Assembly: GCA_004524425.1 (NCBI GenBank)
Contig: SDNN01000127.1
Location: 1 to 8,294 of the forward strand
Reading direction: 5' to 3'
Source of the DNA: Promethearchaeota archaeon
GTDB taxonomy: Archaea; Asgardarchaeota; Lokiarchaeia; Sigynarchaeales; SOKP01
DNA: 8,294 nt
In this document: positions 6,059 through 8,294 of the stretch, in pieces
How the letters are laid out: each line of letters opens with the position of its first letter
How positions within the stretch are numbered: position 1 is the first letter of the stretch
Notes under the pieces: generated by a model
What the model saw: the letters and a program-made list of their open reading frames with translations, nothing else
Databases searched by the model: none
Told to the model about the DNA's origin: nothing
Translations under genes and position numbers: made by a program

Positions 6059-7681
6059 TTAAAAGTATTTTTCTTTAAATTTGAGCCGTTTCTTATCCGG
6101 ATCTTTTCCATTTTGTAATATAAATTGTTCGTAACTCTGGTAAATTTCCATCATTTGATCATATAATATCTTATTATCCTCTCGTGGAGTTAAGATTTCA
6201 ATAGGTTGAAGATCTTTACATAACTGTATTAATTCTGACCATTGAAGCTTTTCACCATTATAAGCTTTAAATGATTGTATAGATCGTAATGCAGCACCTA
6301 AAGCAGCGGAATCAAGAACATTTAGTATTTTTACTGGGGTTTGAAAAACATCTGAAAGGACTTGTAATATTTCTCGGTTTTCTGACCCTCCACCAGTAGC
6401 AATTATTTCTACTGGAGCTTTGTTTATCCATTGCGAATGAATTCTAATAGCTAAACATTGTGCTTCAATAATTCCACGCACATTGGCGTTCATATCATAC
6501 TCTTCGAAACCAAAACGATACACTCTGGGCGCTAAAACTAATGGAACAATTTCCGGATAAAAATAGGGAAGCATAATTCTACCTAAATTTCCTGGTGGTG
6601 TTAGTTTCAGGATATTAGAAAATTCATTCCAAGTAAGGTTAAAATGGTTTTTAATGGATTCTCGAGCCAAAGAACCATTTTTAAAACAAATTAATGCCAT
6701 ATAATTCCCATTAGGGGCTCCAAACACATGACTTTGACCACTTAAATCTAAAAATAATTGTTGTAAAGGAGTAAAGTAGGTATCGCTTGTTCCAAGGCTG
6801 ACAGCTACTTGTCCTGGCTCTACCAAACCAACTCCAATGAGACTATTAGGGTTATCCCCGGACCACGGTAATAATTTAGTTTCAGGAGAGAAACCATACC
6901 GTTTAACATAATAAGGAGCAATATTTCCAATTATAGTATCGGATTCTACTAATTTAGGCAATTTTTGTATAAGGTGAGGAGCAGTTGCTTTAATAGCCTT
7001 TTCGTCCCAGCACTTATTAGTAATATTCATTAAATTCATTCCAGATCCATCTCCATAATCTATCGGAGAAGATTTTCCTAAAAATAAAGAAGATAAAAAT
7101 GAACTAATAAGATGAATTATCGCGGTATCTTCATATTTTTTAGGAGTATCTTGGTAAAATTTTCTAATCTGAGGTCCTGAAAATCTTTCAAATGTGTTTG
7201 ATCCCGTTCGTCGTATGGTTGACTCTGATCCTCCTAATGCATCTCGGATTTCTTGGCATTGCTTTGAAGTACTTGAATCCATCCATACAGGACTTATTTC
7301 TCTCGAGAAAACTCCATTCAATTGTAATGTTAAAGATTTATTTGGATTAAGATTGCTTAACATGCTAACGAATTTATCGTTTAAATAGACGGTTCCATGC
7401 TGTTGAGCTGAGCCACTTAACGCTTTAATTGTATGTAACGGAATGTTTCCATTATGAAGCTTCTCAAGTAAGAGATCTAATGCTTCTACCCATAGTAAAG
7501 GATTAGAATGAACTTTTTTTCCATCTTTTGAAATATAGACCCCATTTTGAGTCCCATAATGAGATAAATCTTTGTCATAATTAATAATGATTTTATTCTG
7601 TAGAGTTAATGATGGCCAATCAAGGAGTATTCCCTTCATACTCTGAGTTGAGCAATCAATTCCGAGAAAAAAATCGTTCAT
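6059..7681 (-). CDS. xylB: Xylulokinase of the eukaryotic-like (XYLB) type, FGGY kinase family
   Basis: This enzyme phosphorylates D-xylulose with ATP to xylulose 5-phosphate, feeding the non-oxidative pentose phosphate network in the cytoplasm. The 540 residues match the longer eukaryote-like form rather than the roughly 480-residue bacterial type. FGGY features in order are GIDCSTQSMKG (7-17, phosphate loop with D9), ALSGSAQQHG (87-96), PVWMDSST (131-138, sugar site D135), GDGSGMN (210-216), WSGDNPNS (273-280, catalytic base D276), SLGTSDT (295-301, ATP site) and ATGGGSENREILQVLSDVF (428-446, adenine-binding signature). From memory, animal XYLB shares DRDL..GTQ.GV, PVWMDSST, SPIDY.DGSGMNL, SLGTSDT, CFKNGSL and ATGG.S.NREILQVL, all present here. 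The ATG start has AGGAG at 7695-7691 with 9-nt spacing. No promoter can be named with confidence. Glycerol or gluconate kinase is much less likely. The family is certain and the substrate likely. Confidence 0.92.
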   Translation of the reverse strand: MNDFFLGIDCSTQSMKGILLDWPSLTLQNKIIINYDKDLSHYGTQNGVYISKDGKKVHSNPLLWVEALDLLLEKLHNGNIPLHTIKALSGSAQQHGTVYLNDKFVSMLSNLNPNKSLTLQLNGVFSREISPVWMDSSTSKQCQEIRDALGGSESTIRRTGSNTFERFSGPQIRKFYQDTPKKYEDTAIIHLISSFLSSLFLGKSSPIDYGDGSGMNLMNITNKCWDEKAIKATAPHLIQKLPKLVESDTIIGNIAPYYVKRYGFSPETKLLPWSGDNPNSLIGVGLVEPGQVAVSLGTSDTYFTPLQQLFLDLSGQSHVFGAPNGNYMALICFKNGSLARESIKNHFNLTWNEFSNILKLTPPGNLGRIMLPYFYPEIVPLVLAPRVYRFGFEEYDMNANVRGIIEAQCLAIRIHSQWINKAPVEIIATGGGSENREILQVLSDVFQTPVKILNVLDSAALGAALRSIQSFKAYNGEKLQWSELIQLCKDLQPIEILTPREDNKILYDQMMEIYQSYEQFILQNGKDPDKKRLKFKEKYF

Positions 7682-7989
7682 TCTTATATACTCCTAATCA
7701 CTAATTTATTAATAATTATTTAGATTATGATAAAGATATGACTCAAAGATAATATATGATGCTTGAGTTTAAAATCGAAAGTTAAGATAAATATTAATTT
7801 GAAAATAGAGTATAGGGGGTTTTAGTCTTTTTTTTTTGGTTTCTCGACAAAATTTTGAAAATCTAACATTTTTCAAAATAAATATAAAATTTATTTCACA
7901 TTTCGAAAATTTTAATTATTGTTTTGCACAATATGTATATAGAAAAGTAGATTTTCACAAATAAAAAAATTATATTAAGGTTATGAGAA
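7682..7989. promoter_or_regulatory. Divergent 308-bp intergenic region with two inverted repeats
   Basis: This very AT-rich region serves both the kinase (-) and the Lrp-type regulator (+). It includes AGGAG (7695-7691) for the kinase, and ACTCAA (7741-7746) facing TTGAGT (7763-7768), a dyad with 16-bp spacing upstream of the kinase. Next come a G5 run (7815-7819) followed by a T10 run (7828-7837), then the 10-bp arms of ATTTTGAAAA (7852-7861) and TTTTCAAAAT (7870-7879). A TATA-like GTATATAG (7935-7942) is placed for the + gene, with AAGGT (7977-7981) before its GTG. I see no small gene. Confidence 0.4.
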
Positions 7990-8294
7990 GTGGATTCTAT
8001 TGATTTAAAAATATTGGAAGAATTAAAAGCAGATGGGCGAAAATCATTTAACGATATCGCGTCGGTTGTTGGCAAGACAGAAGCAACGGTAAGACGACGA
8101 GTACGAAATTTAGAGGATGAGGGAGTTATAAAAAAATACACTATTGAATATAATATAGATTCGAAGCCAAAGACTCGAGCAACCGTCAAAATTGAGCCTG
8201 ATTTCAAGGAAATCAAATCTATATTGAAAGAATTAAGTAAGATTGAAGAGATTACAGATATTTGGCGTTTAAGTGGTGATTGTGGACTCTTTAT
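7990..8294 (+). CDS. Lrp/AsnC family transcriptional regulator, 3' end missing
   Basis: The first 101 residues are present and the frame is open to the right edge. Residues 2-60 are the AsnC winged helix-turn-helix: DSIDLKILEELKADGRKSFNDIA, then recognition helix KTEATVRRRVRNLEDEGVIKKY (29-50). After a linker, residues 62-101 start the alpha/beta RAM domain, which forms dimers and larger rings and binds small ligands, ending at the edge in IWRLSGDCGLF. The GTG start at 7990 has AAGGT 8 nt upstream; ATG at 7983 is in another frame and stops after six codons. Archaeal members respond to amino acids or other metabolites and often control themselves and a neighbour. The divergent kinase and the inverted repeats between them make that possible but unproven. 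The family call is firm; the effector is unknown. Confidence 0.9.
   Translation, partial: MDSIDLKILEELKADGRKSFNDIASVVGKTEATVRRRVRNLEDEGVIKKYTIEYNIDSKPKTRATVKIEPDFKEIKSILKELSKIEEITDIWRLSGDCGLF

Noticed and set aside
7194..7388. 64-codon + strand frame inside the kinase
   Set aside because: It is antisense to conserved FGGY sequence and shows no features of its own.
6059..7681. Glycerol kinase or gluconate kinase as identity of the FGGY kinase
   Set aside because: The length and the PVWMDSST, SPIDYGDGSGMN and SLGTSDT motifs match xylulokinases much better.
7896..8216. 106-codon - strand frame at the right end
   Set aside because: It overlaps the Lrp/AsnC gene, whose helix-turn-helix is unmistakable on the + strand.
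1..8294. CRISPR array, insertion sequence or attachment site
   Set aside because: No regularly spaced direct repeats, transposase-like frame, terminal inverted repeats or tRNA end was seen.

Overview
The window reads as AT-rich archaeal chromosome. Evidence: a TrmB-type and an Lrp/AsnC-type regulator, TATA-like boxes about 30-70 nt ahead of starts, poly-T tracts rather than strong GC hairpins at gene ends, and four of eight starts being TTG or GTG with purine-rich Shine-Dalgarno-like sequences. A parallel beta-helix surface protein and a sugar kinase resembling the animal/plant type of xylulokinase make an Asgard (Lokiarchaeia-like) origin my best guess. That placement is inference; no marker gene is present.

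Layout. 1-855 (-): N-terminal 285 residues of an exported or membrane-anchored, probably glycosylated beta-helix protein, running off the left edge. 1052-2211 (+): two tightly spaced genes for cysteine-rich iron-sulfur proteins, a 290-residue protein with a C-terminal 2[4Fe-4S] ferredoxin domain plus three other cysteine groups, and a 92-residue ferredoxin with an unusual first cluster motif. 2289-3425 (+): a peptidase M19 (renal dipeptidase) fold protein lacking the usual first metal-binding motif. Converging on it with a 6-nt gap, 3432-4457 (-) is a Gfo/Idh/MocA NAD(P)-dependent oxidoreductase, preceded on the same strand by a TrmB regulator (4559-5353). A 20-bp perfect palindrome between them is a candidate operator.

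5354-5872 has no convincing gene but holds several inverted repeats that could be a structured RNA or regulatory DNA. 5873-6022 (-) is a 49-residue single-helix membrane protein just downstream of the xylulokinase-like FGGY kinase (6059-7681, -). A roughly 300-bp divergent spacer with inverted repeats separates the kinase from the start of an Lrp/AsnC regulator (7990 to right edge, +).

A possible theme is sugar handling under local control: the xylulokinase would deliver xylulose 5-phosphate to the non-oxidative pentose phosphate network, the oxidoreductase may act on a sugar or cyclitol, and TrmB proteins commonly sense sugars. The iron-sulfur pair could be an electron carrier module. No link between the halves is proven. 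I see no complete mobile element, CRISPR array, tRNA or rRNA.
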